Positions 28,907 through 38,867 are shown, counted from the first letter of the stretch. The stretch: DNA of 64,000 nt from Actinokineospora inagensis DSM 44258 (GCF_000482865.1 NZ_KI519521.1:15043-79042), one strand, 5' to 3'. The notes: a model not told the origin generated them from the letters alone. A program made the numbers and translations.

Positions 28907-29413
28907 GTGTTGTCCGGAGATGTCATCGAGTTGATCCTGGCCGATCACCGTCGGTTCGAGGATCTGTTCCGCCAGTTGCGGGACAACTCGGCCGACCAGC
29001 GCGCCGCCTTGCGGGACTTGTCCGCGCTGCTGGTCGCGCACGCCGAGGCCGAGGAGTCCGAGGTCTACCCGGCACTGCGCCGTTTCGACGACGTCGACGA
29101 CCATGAGGTCGAGCACGGTGCCGAGGAGCACGCCGAGGGCCACCAGGCCCTGCTCGCCCTCCTCGAGGTCGCCGACCCCGCCGCCGAGGAGTGGGACGAG
29201 AAGCTCGAAGACCTGGTCAAGGCCGTCAACCACCACCTGGACGAGGAGGAGCGCACCATTCTCAACTCCGCGCGCGACTCCGTCCCCGACCAGCGCCGCG
29301 CCGAGCTCGGCGAGAAGTTCCTGACCGCCCGCCAGTTCGCCTTGGACGCGGGTTGCGGCGACGTCGCCCACGTCCGCGACCTGGTGGAACAGACCAAGGA
29401 CCGGGTCGACTGA
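28907..29413 (+). CDS. Hemerythrin HHE-domain protein
   Basis: A 168-residue all-helical protein with a hemerythrin-like diiron site: His14 in ILADHRRFEDLF, His45 and Glu49 in AHAEAEESEVY, histidines of HGAEEHAEGH, and HHLDEEE. Members bind O2 or NO or act in oxidative/nitrosative stress; the ligand here is not known. The GTG at 28907 has GGGAGG just upstream and is preferred over the GTG at 28862. The DoxX-like membrane protein starts 17 bp downstream, so they form a two-gene operon. Confidence 0.9.
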   Translation: MLSGDVIELILADHRRFEDLFRQLRDNSADQRAALRDLSALLVAHAEAEESEVYPALRRFDDVDDHEVEHGAEEHAEGHQALLALLEVADPAAEEWDEKLEDLVKAVNHHLDEEERTILNSARDSVPDQRRAELGEKFLTARQFALDAGCGDVAHVRDLVEQTKDRVD

Positions 29414-29430
29414 CGAGAGAGGACAACACC

Positions 29431-29982
29431 GTGATCCTGCGCCGACTGGCCCGTCCGATGCTCGCCGCCATCTTCATCAGCGGCGGCGTCAACGCCCTGC
29501 GCGCCCCCGACGCGCACGCCGAGGCCGCCAAACCCCTGCTGGAACCGGCCTTCGCCAAGCTCGGCGCCCGCCTCCCCGCCCAGGTCCCCACCGACCCGGC
29601 CACCCTGGTCCGCATCGACGGCGCCGTGAAGGTCGTCGCCGGGATCGCCTTGGCCCTCGGCAAAGCCCCCCGCCTGGCCGCGTTGCTGCTCGCGGGCAGC
29701 ATCGTCCCCACGACAGTGGCCGCACACCGCTTCTGGGACGAGAAGGACCCCGCGGAACGCCGCCAGCAGCAAATCCACTTCCTCAAGAACGCGGGCCTCC
29801 TCGGCGGCCTCCTGCTGGCCACCGCCGACACCCACGGCAAGCCGTCCCTGGCCTGGCGCACCCGCCACGCCACCCACGACCTCGGCGACTGGCTCTCCGA
29901 CACCACCGACACCGTCACCGACGCGGTGACCGCCGCTCCCCACAAGGCCCGCAAGGCTCTCGCCGACGCCCTCCCCGGCTGA
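29431..29982 (+). CDS. DoxX-family membrane protein
   Basis: A 183-residue integral membrane protein with about four hydrophobic segments: LARPMLAAIFISGGVNAL at the N-terminus, then VRIDGAVKVVAGIALALG, LAALLLAGSIVPTTVAAHRFW and NAGLLGGLLLATAD. The C-terminal tail is charged and amphipathic. RxxLAxxFxxxGxxAL and HRFWDEKD are typical DoxX features. DoxX proteins are linked to redox and detoxification roles at the membrane. It is co-transcribed with the hemerythrin gene. The GTG at 29431 has GAGAGAGGA upstream. Confidence 0.85.
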   Translation: MILRRLARPMLAAIFISGGVNALRAPDAHAEAAKPLLEPAFAKLGARLPAQVPTDPATLVRIDGAVKVVAGIALALGKAPRLAALLLAGSIVPTTVAAHRFWDEKDPAERRQQQIHFLKNAGLLGGLLLATADTHGKPSLAWRTRHATHDLGDWLSDTTDTVTDAVTAAPHKARKALADALPG

Positions 29983-30002
29983 CCCAGCCACCCACCACAT
30001 CC

Positions 30003-30033
30003 GCTCCCGGTCGCCACCAACGCGACCGGGAGC
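30003..30033 (+). terminator. Hairpin terminator after doxX-like gene
   Basis: GCTCCCGGTCGC (30003-30014) pairs perfectly with GCGACCGGGAGC (30022-30033) around a 7-base loop, 20 bp after the stop codon. There is no T-run. Confidence 0.8.
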
Positions 30034-30844
30034 ATCTCCGCACTGCCGGGCGCCACCACACGGATGAGCTCGCCTGCCGCCCCTGACCCAGCCTGGACAC
30101 CGCGCACGCGAGCCTCGACACCGTGCACGCGAGCCTCCGGCGCCCTACCTCGCCCATCTCATCGCGGCTCACCCCGGTCCTCTGGCTGCGGCTCCCTTCA
30201 TGCCTCCCGGAAAGCCGCCTGATCCGGCCCTCGGCTTCGCCGCCACCCAGGTCCACACAGGGGCCCGCCCACCCAAATCGCCGACCGATCACCACGCCGG
30301 CGTCATAGGCGATCCCGGCCACCAGCGCACCCCACGCCGCCAGCGCGCACATCACCCACTCTTGGGCGCCCGCAGCCATTCCCCGATCGCCGTGATCACA
30401 CGCACCCCCGACGGCGACTGCGACCGCAGGCATCGCGACCGGCGGTCCCCCACACCCCGCGGATCGGTGCCCCGACCGACAATCCCGCAGGCCAGCGCCG
30501 CGCCGATCAGACACCGGAATCCACCGCAACAGCAACCGGAGCAGCAGACTCAGACATTCACAAGATCAACCAGAGCCCCCAGCCAGGCGATCCGACCCCC
30601 AACAGGCGGCCCCCACCCGTCCCGGGGGGCGTCCCCGAGGCCAGTCTACCGGTAAGCCATGATCGACAGGAGTTGTGTCGGTGAGCTGTGGACGACCGGA
30701 CGGAGTGTGGACAACTCGGGCCCAGACCCGTAACCAGCGTGGATTCCCGGCCGGGTCAAGCGACCGGTTCCGCTGAGTCGGGGATCACCGGGACCGGTGG
30801 GGCGGTCGGGATAGGTTGGTGGGAGTCGCTCACTGGAGGTGTCC
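30034..30844. other. Intergenic region upstream of FO synthase
   Basis: About 810 bp. It holds the second copy of repeat family 2 (30611-30721) and the fbiC promoter region. A minus-strand open frame at 29915-30535 contains a hydrophobic stretch but also low-complexity repeats (RLACTVS, RLACAVS) and no family signature, so I do not call it a gene. A GATCAACCAGAGCCCCCAG segment at about 30564 resembles the 79-bp tandem repeat at the start of the window. Confidence 0.45.
30611..30721. repeat. Dispersed repeat family 2, copy 2
   Basis: The same left block (CCCACCC, CCCGGGGGGCGTCCCCGAGG, CCAGTCTACCGG) and right block (GTGTGGACAACTCGGG) as copies at 28501 and 40204. It contains TGTGGACAA at 30706-30714 and a near match, CTGTGGACG, about 20 bp earlier. 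Like copy 1 it keeps CCATGATCGACAGG in the middle. It lies about 125 bp before the fbiC start. Confidence 0.85.
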
Positions 30845-33412
30845 GTGGCCGTGCCCACCGAGTCCGCGCTCCGCCGTGCCCTGCGGAGGGCCCGTGACGG
30901 GGCCGCGGTGGACCAGACCGAGGCCGAGGTCCTGCTGCACGCCCGCGGCGAGCACCTCACCGACTTGTTCGACACCGCCTCCCGGATTCGCGACGCGGGT
31001 CTCGACGCGGCGGGCAGGCCGGGGGTGATCACTTACTCCCGCAAGGTGTTCATCCCGCTCACCCGCCTCTGCCGGGACCGGTGCCACTACTGCACGTTCG
31101 CCACCGTTCCCGGCAGGTTGCCCGCGCCGTTTCTCAGTCCGGACGAGGTCCTGGACATCGCGCGGCAGGGTGCGGCGATGGGGTGTAAAGAAGCCCTGTT
31201 CACTCTCGGTGACCGGCCCGAGGACCGGTGGACGGCGGCGGCCGAGTGGTTGGAGGCGGCGGGCTATCCGGACACCCTCTCGTACGTCCGCGCCATGGCC
31301 ATCCGCGTGCTCGAGGAGACCGGGCTGCTGCCGCACCTGAACCCCGGGGTCCTGACCTGGACCGACTTCCAGCGCCTCAAGCCGGTCGCGCCGTCGATGG
31401 GCATGATGCTGGAGACCACCGCGGAGCAGTTGTGGTCTGAACCAGGTGGCCCGCACTACGGCTCGCCGGACAAGGAACCGGCGGTGCGGCTGCGGGTGCT
31501 GGAAGAGGCCGGGCGGTCCGCGGTCCCGTTCACCACCGGTGTGCTGATCGGCATCGGCGAGACGTTGGCGGACCGGGTCGAGTCGCTGTTCGCCATCCGG
31601 CAGGTCGCGCGGCGCTACGGCGGCATCCAAGAGGTGATCGTCCAGAACTTCCGGGCGAAACCGGACACCGCGATGCGCGGCATGCCGGACGCCGAGGCCG
31701 AGGAACTGGCGGCGACGGTGGCGGTGGCAAGGGTCCTGCTCGGCCCGAAGGCCCGCATCCAGGCCCCGCCGAACCTCATCGGCGGCGAGTTCTCCTTGTT
31801 GCTGCGCGCGGGAATCGACGACTGGGGCGGTGTCTCGCCGCTGACCCCCGACCACGTCAACCCGGAACGCCCGTGGCCGCAGATCGACGACCTCGCCGCG
31901 CGCACCGCCGAGTCCGGTTTCCGGTTGGCCGAGCGGCTCACCATCTACCCGGAGTACATCAAGCGCGGTGAACCCTGGCTCGACCCGAGGATCTCCGCGC
32001 ACGTCGCCGCGCTCGCCGACCCGGACACCGGTCTGGCCATTGCGGACGCCCCGCTGGTCGGAAAACCTTGGCAGGAAACGGAAGTCGCCCTCGTCGACTC
32101 CGGCCGAACCGATCTCCACTCCACAATCGACACAACGGGCCGCACCGCCGACCGCCGCGATGACTTCGATTCCATCTACGGCGACTGGGAGTCGTTGCGC
32201 GAACAGGTGATCCACGCGGACCGTGTCGTCGGTGGTGGGGGAGCGGTGCGCCCCGAGTTCGCCACCGCTCTCCGGCATGCCGAACGGAACCCGGTTGGAC
32301 TGTCCGATGAGGACGCACTCACGCTCTTGTCCGCAGGCCCTGGCGCGGAGATCGAGGCATTGGCCGGGTTCGCGAACGCCTTAAGGCAAGAGGCCGTCGG
32401 CGACGAAGTGACCTATGTGGTCACTCGGAACATCAACTTCACCAACGTCTGCTACACCGGTTGCCGTTTCTGCGCCTTCGCGCAGCGCCGCACCGACGCC
32501 GACGCCTACACCTTGTCCTTGGACCAGGTCGGCACCCGAGCCGAACAAGCCTGGTCGGTCGGTGCCACCGAGGTCTGCATGCAGGGCGGCATCCACCCCG
32601 ACCTGCCCGGCACCGCGTACTTCGACATCGCCGCCGAGGTCAAGAAACGCGCACCCGGGCTGCACGTGCACGCCTTCTCCCCGATGGAGGTCGTCAACGG
32701 CGCCACTCGGTCCAATCTGTCCATTGAGGACTGGCTGACCGCCGCCCGAGAGTCCGGTGTGGACTCCCTGCCGGGCACCGCGGCCGAGATCCTCGACGAC
32801 GACGTGCGCTGGGTCCTCACCAAGGGCAAACTCCCCACCGCCACCTGGATCGAGGTCGTCACCACCGCCCACCGGCTCGGCATCCCGACCACGTCGACCA
32901 TGATGTACGGCCACGTCGACACCCCCGCCCACTGGGTCGCCCACATCAAGCTGATCGCCAACCTCCAGGCCGAGACCGGCGGCTTCAGCGAGTTCGTCCT
33001 GCTGCCCTTCGTGCACACCAACGCTCCCCTCTACCTCGCCGGAATCGCCCGCCCCGGCCCCACCCACCTGGAAAACCGCGCCGTCCACGCCCTCGCCCGC
33101 ATCCTGCTGCACGGCCGCGTCCACAACATCCAGACCAGTTGGGTCAAACTCGGCGACCCCGGCGTGGTCGACGTCCTCAACGGCGGCGTCAACGACCTCG
33201 GCGGCACCCTCATGGAGGAAACCATCAGCCGCATGGCGGGCAGCGACAACGGCAGCTACAAAACCATCGCCGACCTCGAAGCCCTCGCCACCGCCGCGGG
33301 TCGCCCCGCCCGCCAACGAACCACCTTGTACGGCGAGGTCCCCGACGAACGCCGCACCACCGCCCTGGCCGCCGACGGGGTGTGGAAACCCAGCTTGCTC
33401 CCTTTGGTCTAG
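30845..33412 (+). CDS. fbiC: FO synthase, fused CofG-CofH (FbiC)
   Basis: An 855-residue bifunctional radical-SAM enzyme that makes 7,8-didemethyl-8-hydroxy-5-deazariboflavin (FO), the chromophore of coenzyme F420, from tyrosine and the flavin precursor 5-amino-6-ribitylaminouracil. Two radical-SAM cores are visible. The CofG half has C76-x3-C80-x2-C83 (CRDRCHYC). The CofH half has C536-x3-C540-x2-C543 (CYTGCRFC). The fused form is typical of actinobacteria; other F420 genes are not in the window. GTG at 30845 has GGAGG 5 bases upstream; GTG at 30839 overlaps that site. It is followed after 36 bp by the NACHT gene on the same strand. Confidence 0.97.
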   Translation: MAVPTESALRRALRRARDGAAVDQTEAEVLLHARGEHLTDLFDTASRIRDAGLDAAGRPGVITYSRKVFIPLTRLCRDRCHYCTFATVPGRLPAPFLSPDEVLDIARQGAAMGCKEALFTLGDRPEDRWTAAAEWLEAAGYPDTLSYVRAMAIRVLEETGLLPHLNPGVLTWTDFQRLKPVAPSMGMMLETTAEQLWSEPGGPHYGSPDKEPAVRLRVLEEAGRSAVPFTTGVLIGIGETLADRVESLFAIRQVARRYGGIQEVIVQNFRAKPDTAMRGMPDAEAEELAATVAVARVLLGPKARIQAPPNLIGGEFSLLLRAGIDDWGGVSPLTPDHVNPERPWPQIDDLAARTAESGFRLAERLTIYPEYIKRGEPWLDPRISAHVAALADPDTGLAIADAPLVGKPWQETEVALVDSGRTDLHSTIDTTGRTADRRDDFDSIYGDWESLREQVIHADRVVGGGGAVRPEFATALRHAERNPVGLSDEDALTLLSAGPGAEIEALAGFANALRQEAVGDEVTYVVTRNINFTNVCYTGCRFCAFAQRRTDADAYTLSLDQVGTRAEQAWSVGATEVCMQGGIHPDLPGTAYFDIAAEVKKRAPGLHVHAFSPMEVVNGATRSNLSIEDWLTAARESGVDSLPGTAAEILDDDVRWVLTKGKLPTATWIEVVTTAHRLGIPTTSTMMYGHVDTPAHWVAHIKLIANLQAETGGFSEFVLLPFVHTNAPLYLAGIARPGPTHLENRAVHALARILLHGRVHNIQTSWVKLGDPGVVDVLNGGVNDLGGTLMEETISRMAGSDNGSYKTIADLEALATAAGRPARQRTTLYGEVPDERRTTALAADGVWKPSLLPLV

Positions 33413-33448
33413 TCGCACAGCTGTAACGGCTGACCGGCCAGGCACGAC

Positions 33449-36331
33449 GTGAAGATCGTGACTGGCACGGTGGTGACGGTTGTGCTCGGTGCTGTCGCGG
33501 TCGTGCTCGCCTTCGCCGCCAAGCAGTTCTTCGGCGAGTACTTCAAGAAGTCGGGCGCCTCCGCCTTCGACCGGTCCGCGAGTTGGTTCTCCGGCCGCGC
33601 CAAGTTCGGTCGCCGCCTGGTCCGCCGCTACGCCGAGGCCATCGCCCGCGACTTCCCCGCGCACGCCATGGGTTTCGTCACCGACCGAACCATCGACATC
33701 GACGACGTCTACGTCCCGCTCCAGTACGAACGCGGCGGCGAACGCCAGGACATCTACGAGAACATCCGCGAGAAGTCCTGTTCGGTCGTCATCGGTCCGG
33801 CAGGCGCGGGCAAGTCGATGCTGCTCAAGCACTCCATGCTGTTGTGGGCCCGCCAACCCCGCTCGACCCGCGTCCCCGTGCTCATCGAGCTGCACCGCTG
33901 CAACGCCAGCGAGCTCTCCCTGGTCGACCACATCGTCGCCGAACTGTCCCGCTCCCGCCTCAACCGGGGCGAACGCATCCGCGACCTGGTCCTGCGCGGC
34001 CTGACCGACGGGTCTTTCGCGCTCCTGCTCGACGGCCTCGACGAGGTCAGCCGGGACGACCGCCACCGCGTCCACGAGGCCCTGCGCGACCTGGTCCGCG
34101 AATACCCCGACTGCCAGTACATCGTCACCTGCCGCGACGTCGTCTACCAGGGCCAACCCCTCGGCCCCGCTTTTTCCCACGTCGTCCGGGTCGCCGAGTT
34201 CGACGACGCCGCCGTGGTCAGGTTCCTGCGCAACTGGCGCGGCCTCGCCAACCCCACGGAACTGTTCACCAGCCTGCGCACCAACCCCGCCCTGATGCGC
34301 CTGGCCCGCAGCCCGCTGCTGCTGACCATGGTCGTCTACCTGCACACCGAGGTCCTCACCAAATCCGGCCGCCGCCTGCCGACCTCCCGCCCCGCCTTCT
34401 ACCAGGAGGCCATCGCGCACCTCCTCGACCGCGACGCCCAACTCGGCCGCGACCGGTCGATCTACCAGCCCGGCGAGAAACTGGCCGTCCTGCAACAGGT
34501 CGCGCTGCGCTCGATGGAGCTGACCGGCGACGACCGCCGCACCATCGCCCGCCGTTCGCTGGAAGCCACCACGAAGAAGCTGCTACCCGACCTCAACCTG
34601 GACCAGAAGCACGTCAAAGACCTGATCGACGAGATCATCGAGCGCAGTCAACTCCTGGTGGCGGTCGACAGCGTGGGCGTCAACTTCACCTTCGGCCACC
34701 TGACCCTCCAGGAGTACCTGACCGCCGTCGAACTGGCCGACGACCCGGACGGCCTGCTCAGCCGCTACGCCGCCGACCCGTCCGCCTGGCGCGAAACGGT
34801 CAAACTCTGGTGTGGCGCCACAACCCGCGATTCGACCAAGGTGATCCGGGCCATCTTCGCCACCACCGAGCCACACCACCGGATACTCGCCCTGGAATGC
34901 CTGGCCGAGGCCACCCGGGTCGACGCCGACTTCGCCGACGATGTCATCCAGCACTTCCTGGCCCGATTGGACAGCGACGATCCCGATTGGGAGTCCATCA
35001 TCGCCGCACTGGGCGCGGTCGCGTCCGACACCCGACCCCGAGGCATTCGGGTCTTCGACGAACTCACTCGATTGGCGCGAGTGGGTAACGCGGATGCCGC
35101 GTTGGCGCTGGCCGCGTCTGGACTGACCCAAGCGGCCGATGTCTTGGCGGGGCTGGTCGATCAGAACCATTCCGCTCGCGCCGCGTTGTGGGGAATGGGG
35201 GAGTTGGCCTTGCCCGCCCTCGCGGTGCAGGCGGCGAACGCGGTTGTGTCGGCGGTGGACGACATCGGCCGGGTGGGCACTCCGGCGGCCGCCGAGGTAC
35301 TGGCGGGACTTCTGCTGTGGTCATCTCCGGACGCGATCGCTGTCCGGGCGGCGTGGCGGTTGGCGCAACTCCTGCCCAATCCCGGTGTGGAGCAGCAACT
35401 GCGCGAGTTGACCCCACCCACGGACGTAGACCACGAATGGGACTGGGTGTGGCAGCCATTCGCGTCGGGGCGAGATGACCCGCTGACGGCGATCTGCGGC
35501 CGGATGGCCGCGTTGCTCCATGGCGCCGCCATCCCGCAGGACATCACCACCATTGATTCCCGGCTCGCCATCCCGCTGGCGGTGTTGGGCCTCAAGCGGT
35601 CGGGAACCCCGACCACGACTCAGGCGGACGAGGTCAGTCGACTCGCCGGTGACCGGCCGGTCTCCACTGTTCTCGAGGATCGGTCCACACCAGACGAGTT
35701 GGTGTTCCGCATTTGCGAAGCACTCGTGAGAATCGGTGTCGTGTCGCCGGTGGAGAGACTGCTGGGCAGACACACCCGGTCGGCTCTCGCGGTACTCGGG
35801 TGGAGCACGAGCGCTGTGGTCAGGACAGCCGACTGGTCCACGGTCCGCGACGTCCGGGGTCAGACCAGTCACCTGTGGCGCGTCTGCAAGTGGGGACTGG
35901 GGGCGATCGGGGGCGGCACAGTGCTGGCAGGTGCCATCAGGTGCGTCTTGTCGTTGCTGGGTCTGTGGCCGTTGGGTCCCGACTGGTTGTCCTGGTCCGT
36001 TCTGGCCGCGGTCGTCTTGTTCGGCGTTGCCACGGTGACCGACGGGCTCGACTGGGCGGTGTTCGAGCTTCTCACCTTCCTCTATGACTCCCTGTTGGGT
36101 ATGGGCATCTGCATTGCGGCAGGCATCGTCTTGTTCGTATTCGGTGTTGTTTCCGGCTTTCAGTCCCTGCCATTGACACTGCTGGGTGTCATATTCGCGC
36201 TGGCCGCGGCCGCGGGGGCCTGCGGCTGGTTGGCGAGGAAGTGGGATCGCGTGCGGGACAACCCGTTCCGGCGGGTCTTCGACGCGGAGAACGCCCGGAT
36301 TGACGACAGGGCGTCGGTGATTGCGAGTTGA
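33449..36331 (+). CDS. Membrane-anchored NACHT-domain STAND NTPase
   Basis: A 960-residue protein. An N-terminal hydrophobic anchor (about 5-28) precedes the NACHT NTPase: Walker A GPAGAGKS (116-123), Walker B LLLDGLDEV (192-200), a TCRD sensor-like motif near 227-230 and a winged-helix-like region with FGHLTLQEYLTAVEL. A long alpha-helical repeat region (about 450-800, HEAT-like) follows. The C-terminus has about four hydrophobic segments (about 815-930) and a basic tail. STAND NTPases oligomerise after ligand sensing, and bacterial NACHT proteins include anti-phage NLR-like factors. This one has no recognised separate effector domain, so its membrane segments may be the effector. It starts 36 bp after fbiC, and no toxin or nuclease gene adjoins it. 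Confidence 0.85.
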   Translation: MKIVTGTVVTVVLGAVAVVLAFAAKQFFGEYFKKSGASAFDRSASWFSGRAKFGRRLVRRYAEAIARDFPAHAMGFVTDRTIDIDDVYVPLQYERGGERQDIYENIREKSCSVVIGPAGAGKSMLLKHSMLLWARQPRSTRVPVLIELHRCNASELSLVDHIVAELSRSRLNRGERIRDLVLRGLTDGSFALLLDGLDEVSRDDRHRVHEALRDLVREYPDCQYIVTCRDVVYQGQPLGPAFSHVVRVAEFDDAAVVRFLRNWRGLANPTELFTSLRTNPALMRLARSPLLLTMVVYLHTEVLTKSGRRLPTSRPAFYQEAIAHLLDRDAQLGRDRSIYQPGEKLAVLQQVALRSMELTGDDRRTIARRSLEATTKKLLPDLNLDQKHVKDLIDEIIERSQLLVAVDSVGVNFTFGHLTLQEYLTAVELADDPDGLLSRYAADPSAWRETVKLWCGATTRDSTKVIRAIFATTEPHHRILALECLAEATRVDADFADDVIQHFLARLDSDDPDWESIIAALGAVASDTRPRGIRVFDELTRLARVGNADAALALAASGLTQAADVLAGLVDQNHSARAALWGMGELALPALAVQAANAVVSAVDDIGRVGTPAAAEVLAGLLLWSSPDAIAVRAAWRLAQLLPNPGVEQQLRELTPPTDVDHEWDWVWQPFASGRDDPLTAICGRMAALLHGAAIPQDITTIDSRLAIPLAVLGLKRSGTPTTTQADEVSRLAGDRPVSTVLEDRSTPDELVFRICEALVRIGVVSPVERLLGRHTRSALAVLGWSTSAVVRTADWSTVRDVRGQTSHLWRVCKWGLGAIGGGTVLAGAIRCVLSLLGLWPLGPDWLSWSVLAAVVLFGVATVTDGLDWAVFELLTFLYDSLLGMGICIAAGIVLFVFGVVSGFQSLPLTLLGVIFALAAAAGACGWLARKWDRVRDNPFRRVFDAENARIDDRASVIAS

Positions 36332-36363
36332 CCGCGCCGCCACGGTGAGGCGCGGTCGTCGAC

Positions 36364-37266
36364 TCAGTGGGACTCGGCGGCTTGCCAGCCGAGGAGGGCG
36401 GCGCCGACGCGGCCCGCGTCCTGGCCCAGGGCGGCGCGGACGACGTCCGGTCGGCGTTGGAACTGCAGGCGGCTCAACAGTTCCTCGCGAACCGGGCCGA
36501 CCAGGGCTTCACCGGCTTCGGCGACCCCACCACCGATGACGATCACCGCCGGGCCGAACAGGGTGACGGCTGCCAGCAACGCCGTGGCGAGGGCATCCAC
36601 CGCGTCGCGCCAGACGGCGCGGGCGTCGGGGTCGGTGGAGAGCAGGGCGGCGACCCCGGCGGCGTCAGCGACGGTGCGGCCGGTGCGTTCGGCGTAGCGG
36701 CGGGCGAAGGCGGGGGCGGCGGCGAGGGTTTCCAGGCAGCCACGGGTGCCGCAGCCGCAGACGGCGCCGTCCGGGTCGACGACGACGTGGCCGATCTCAC
36801 CGGCGTACCCGGCGGCGCCGAGCATGCGGCCGTCGACCTGGACGGCGGCGGCGATGCCGGTGCCGACCGGGAGGAACAGGGCGTCGTCGGCGCCCTTGCC
36901 CGCGCCGACGGTGAACTCGGCGAGACCACCGGTGCGGACGTCGTGGCGGACCAGCAGGGGGACGCCGGTGGCGTCGGCGACCTGGTCGCGCAGTGGCACG
37001 TCCACCCAACCCAGGTTGACGGCGGCACGGACCAGGCCGAGGTTGTCGTCCACGATGCCCGGGACGGCGACGCCTGCCCCGACGACCTCGTGGCCCTCGC
37101 CCAACTTGTTGATGAGCTCGGCGATCTGCGCCACGTCGGCGACCTCACCGACCCGGCGGGTGGGCTCGCGCAACGTGGTGATGGCGCGCAGGTCCCGGTC
37201 GACCAGCGCCGCCTTGATCGAGGTACCTCCGACGTCAACGGCGACCACGTGCTGGTCCGCTGCCAT
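36364..37266 (-). CDS. ROK-family sugar kinase (glucokinase-like)
   Basis: A 300-residue ASKHA-fold kinase. The phosphate-1 motif is VDVGGTSIKAALVD. It also has FLPVGTGIAAAVQVDG, the ROK signature with GEIGHVVVD, and the zinc-binding CGCGTRGCLE. It is likely to phosphorylate glucose or an amino-sugar. The ATG at 37266 is preceded by GGAAGGAAG. It is divergent from a DeoR regulator across 172 bp, which suggests that regulator controls it. The open frame to 37476 is not used. Confidence 0.92.
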   Translation of the reverse strand: MAADQHVVAVDVGGTSIKAALVDRDLRAITTLREPTRRVGEVADVAQIAELINKLGEGHEVVGAGVAVPGIVDDNLGLVRAAVNLGWVDVPLRDQVADATGVPLLVRHDVRTGGLAEFTVGAGKGADDALFLPVGTGIAAAVQVDGRMLGAAGYAGEIGHVVVDPDGAVCGCGTRGCLETLAAAPAFARRYAERTGRTVADAAGVAALLSTDPDARAVWRDAVDALATALLAAVTLFGPAVIVIGGGVAEAGEALVGPVREELLSRLQFQRRPDVVRAALGQDAGRVGAALLGWQAAESH

Positions 37267-37438
37267 GCGCTTCCTTCCCCTGGGCAACCTGATAACACGC
37301 TCGAATCTGCTCGCGCGCGCCACGAATACTGCGTGATCGGTCAGCCGATGCCAAGCGTTTCGGTCGTTGAATGTGCGTTCACGGGGCGATACCTTGCAAC
37401 GCCGCGCCTGATCGCGGCGTGATCTGGAGGTGGGTGGG

Positions 37439-38221
37439 GTGGACCGGTACGAGCGGCTCAGCACGCTGCTGGACATGCTCGGTCAGCGCGGCAAGGTCGA
37501 CGTCGACGACCTGGCCGACGAGCTGGCGGTGAGCGCCGCCACCATCCGGCGTGACCTCGACCACCTCGCCGAGCAGCAGTTGCTCACCCGCACCCGCGGC
37601 GGCGCCGTCGCCAACAACGTGGCCTACGACCTGCCGCTGCGCTACAAGACCGCCCGGCACGCCTCCGAGAAGGAACGCATCGGGAAAGCCGCCGCCGCGA
37701 TGGTCGCCCGCGGCACCGTCGTCGGCCTCAACGGGGGCACCACCACCACCGAGATCGCCCGCGCGCTGGCCATCCGCCCCGACTTCAGCCAGAACGACGA
37801 GCCCGCGCTGACGGTGGTCACCAACGCGCTCAACATCGCCAACGAGCTGGCCGTCCGCCCGCACGTGAAGATCGTGGTGACCGGGGGAGTGGCCCGGCCG
37901 CAGTCGTTCGAGCTGTCCGGCCCGCTGGCCACCCGCATCCTCGACGAGATCACCCTGGACGTGGTGTTCCTCGGCGTGGACGCGGTCGACCCGGTGCACG
38001 GCGCGTACGCCCACCACGAGGGCGAGGCCAGCATCAACCGGTTGATGACCGAGCGCGCCCGCCAGGTCGTGATCATCGCGGACAGCTCGAAGCTGGGCAG
38101 GCACGCCTTCGCCCAGATCTGCCCCGTGTCGGCCATCCAACTGCTCATCACCGACTCCGCCGCCCCGGCCGAAGCGGTCATCGCCTTCGAGGACGAGGGC
38201 GTAGAAGTACACACGGTATAA
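37439..38221 (+). CDS. DeoR/GlpR-family transcriptional regulator
   Basis: A 260-residue regulator. An N-terminal DeoR helix-turn-helix (about 1-58) has VDDLADELAVSAATIRRDLDHLAEQ. The C-terminal sugar-phosphate-binding DeoRC domain has LNGGTTTTEIARAL, VTNALNIANEL, VVTGGV and FLGVDAVDPVHG. Such repressors sense phosphorylated sugars. The GTG at 37439 has GGAGG 8 bases upstream, while the GTG at 37430 overlaps that site. It is divergent from the ROK kinase, so a sugar-phosphate feedback circuit is the likely arrangement. Confidence 0.93.
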   Translation: MDRYERLSTLLDMLGQRGKVDVDDLADELAVSAATIRRDLDHLAEQQLLTRTRGGAVANNVAYDLPLRYKTARHASEKERIGKAAAAMVARGTVVGLNGGTTTTEIARALAIRPDFSQNDEPALTVVTNALNIANELAVRPHVKIVVTGGVARPQSFELSGPLATRILDEITLDVVFLGVDAVDPVHGAYAHHEGEASINRLMTERARQVVIIADSSKLGRHAFAQICPVSAIQLLITDSAAPAEAVIAFEDEGVEVHTV

Positions 38222-38332
38222 ATCTCCCCCGCCACCCGCCCCCTCGTCCCCGCCCGGCATCGTCCCCGACCTGGCAGTTCCGCGCAGGCCACCGAGGTGC
38301 CGAGTTCGACGGTGGGCGCGGTGGGTGAGCCA

Positions 38333-38773
38333 CTAGTCCTGGGTGGCGTCTCTGATCTTGGCCATGGCCGAGCCGAGCGCGGTGAGTTCGTCGGGGTCGA
38401 GGACGTCGATGACGAGTCGGCGGACTTCGAGCACGTGGTCGCGGGCGGCGGTGTCCAGGACGGCGCGGCCCCGGTCGGTGAGGGCGGCGTGCACGCCGCG
38501 GCGGTCTTCCGGGCAGGGGGAGCGGCGGACGAGGTCGGCGCGGACCAGCCGGTCGACGGTCTGGGTGACCCGGGCCCGGGAATGGCTGACCTGGTCGGCC
38601 AGTTCGGACATGTGCAGGTGGCCCTCGGACAGCCGCACCAGGATCTCGTACTCGGCGAGGGTGAGGCCGTGCGCGTCGCGCAGGTGCCGGTCGACGCGCG
38701 CGAGCAGTTGACCGGCCCCCTCGACCAGGGCTCGCCAGGACCGCTGCTGGGCGGGGTCCAACCAGGGCGTCAC
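38333..38773 (-). CDS. MarR-family transcriptional regulator
   Basis: A 146-residue winged-helix regulator. It shows LTLAEYEILVRLSEGHLHMSELA followed by SHSRARVTQTVDRLVRADLVRR (recognition helix) and the wing EDRRGVHAALTDRGR. The GTG start is at 38773. It is divergent from the VOC-pirin operon, whose promoter contains clear palindromes, and so is likely its autoregulated repressor. The ligand is probably an electrophile or phenolic compound, by analogy to other MarR-pirin pairs. Confidence 0.92.
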   Translation of the reverse strand: MTPWLDPAQQRSWRALVEGAGQLLARVDRHLRDAHGLTLAEYEILVRLSEGHLHMSELADQVSHSRARVTQTVDRLVRADLVRRSPCPEDRRGVHAALTDRGRAVLDTAARDHVLEVRRLVIDVLDPDELTALGSAMAKIRDATQD

Positions 38774-38799
38774 CCGGTCAGTCTAGAACCCGGCGGTTG

Positions 38800-38828
38800 T
38801 TGACAACGCAATTACATCGGCTTACAGT
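38800..38828 (+). promoter_or_regulatory. Sigma70-type promoter of the VOC-pirin operon
   Basis: A perfect -35 TTGACA (38800-38805) and a -10 TACAGT (38823-38828) are separated by 17 bp, 39 bp before the VOC ATG. The -35 sits inside the palindrome GTTGTTGACAAC (38797-38808). Confidence 0.85.
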
Positions 38829-38836
38829 ACGAGGTA

Positions 38837-38850
38837 GTTAAACCGTTAAC
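38837..38850. promoter_or_regulatory. Probable MarR operator
   Basis: GTTAAACCGTTAAC is an inverted repeat (GTTAA-N4-TTAAC) placed 8 bp after the -10 box. With the GTTGT-TG-ACAAC palindrome over the -35 it would let the divergent MarR regulator block this promoter. Operator identity is inferred from position and symmetry. Confidence 0.65.
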
Positions 38851-38867
38851 CATCTCGGGAGCTGATC

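Noticed and set aside
29915-30535. Minus-strand open frame in the gap before fbiC
   Set aside because: It has a hydrophobic patch, but also internal low-complexity repeats and no start signal or family; it overlaps the doxX-like gene end and its terminator.
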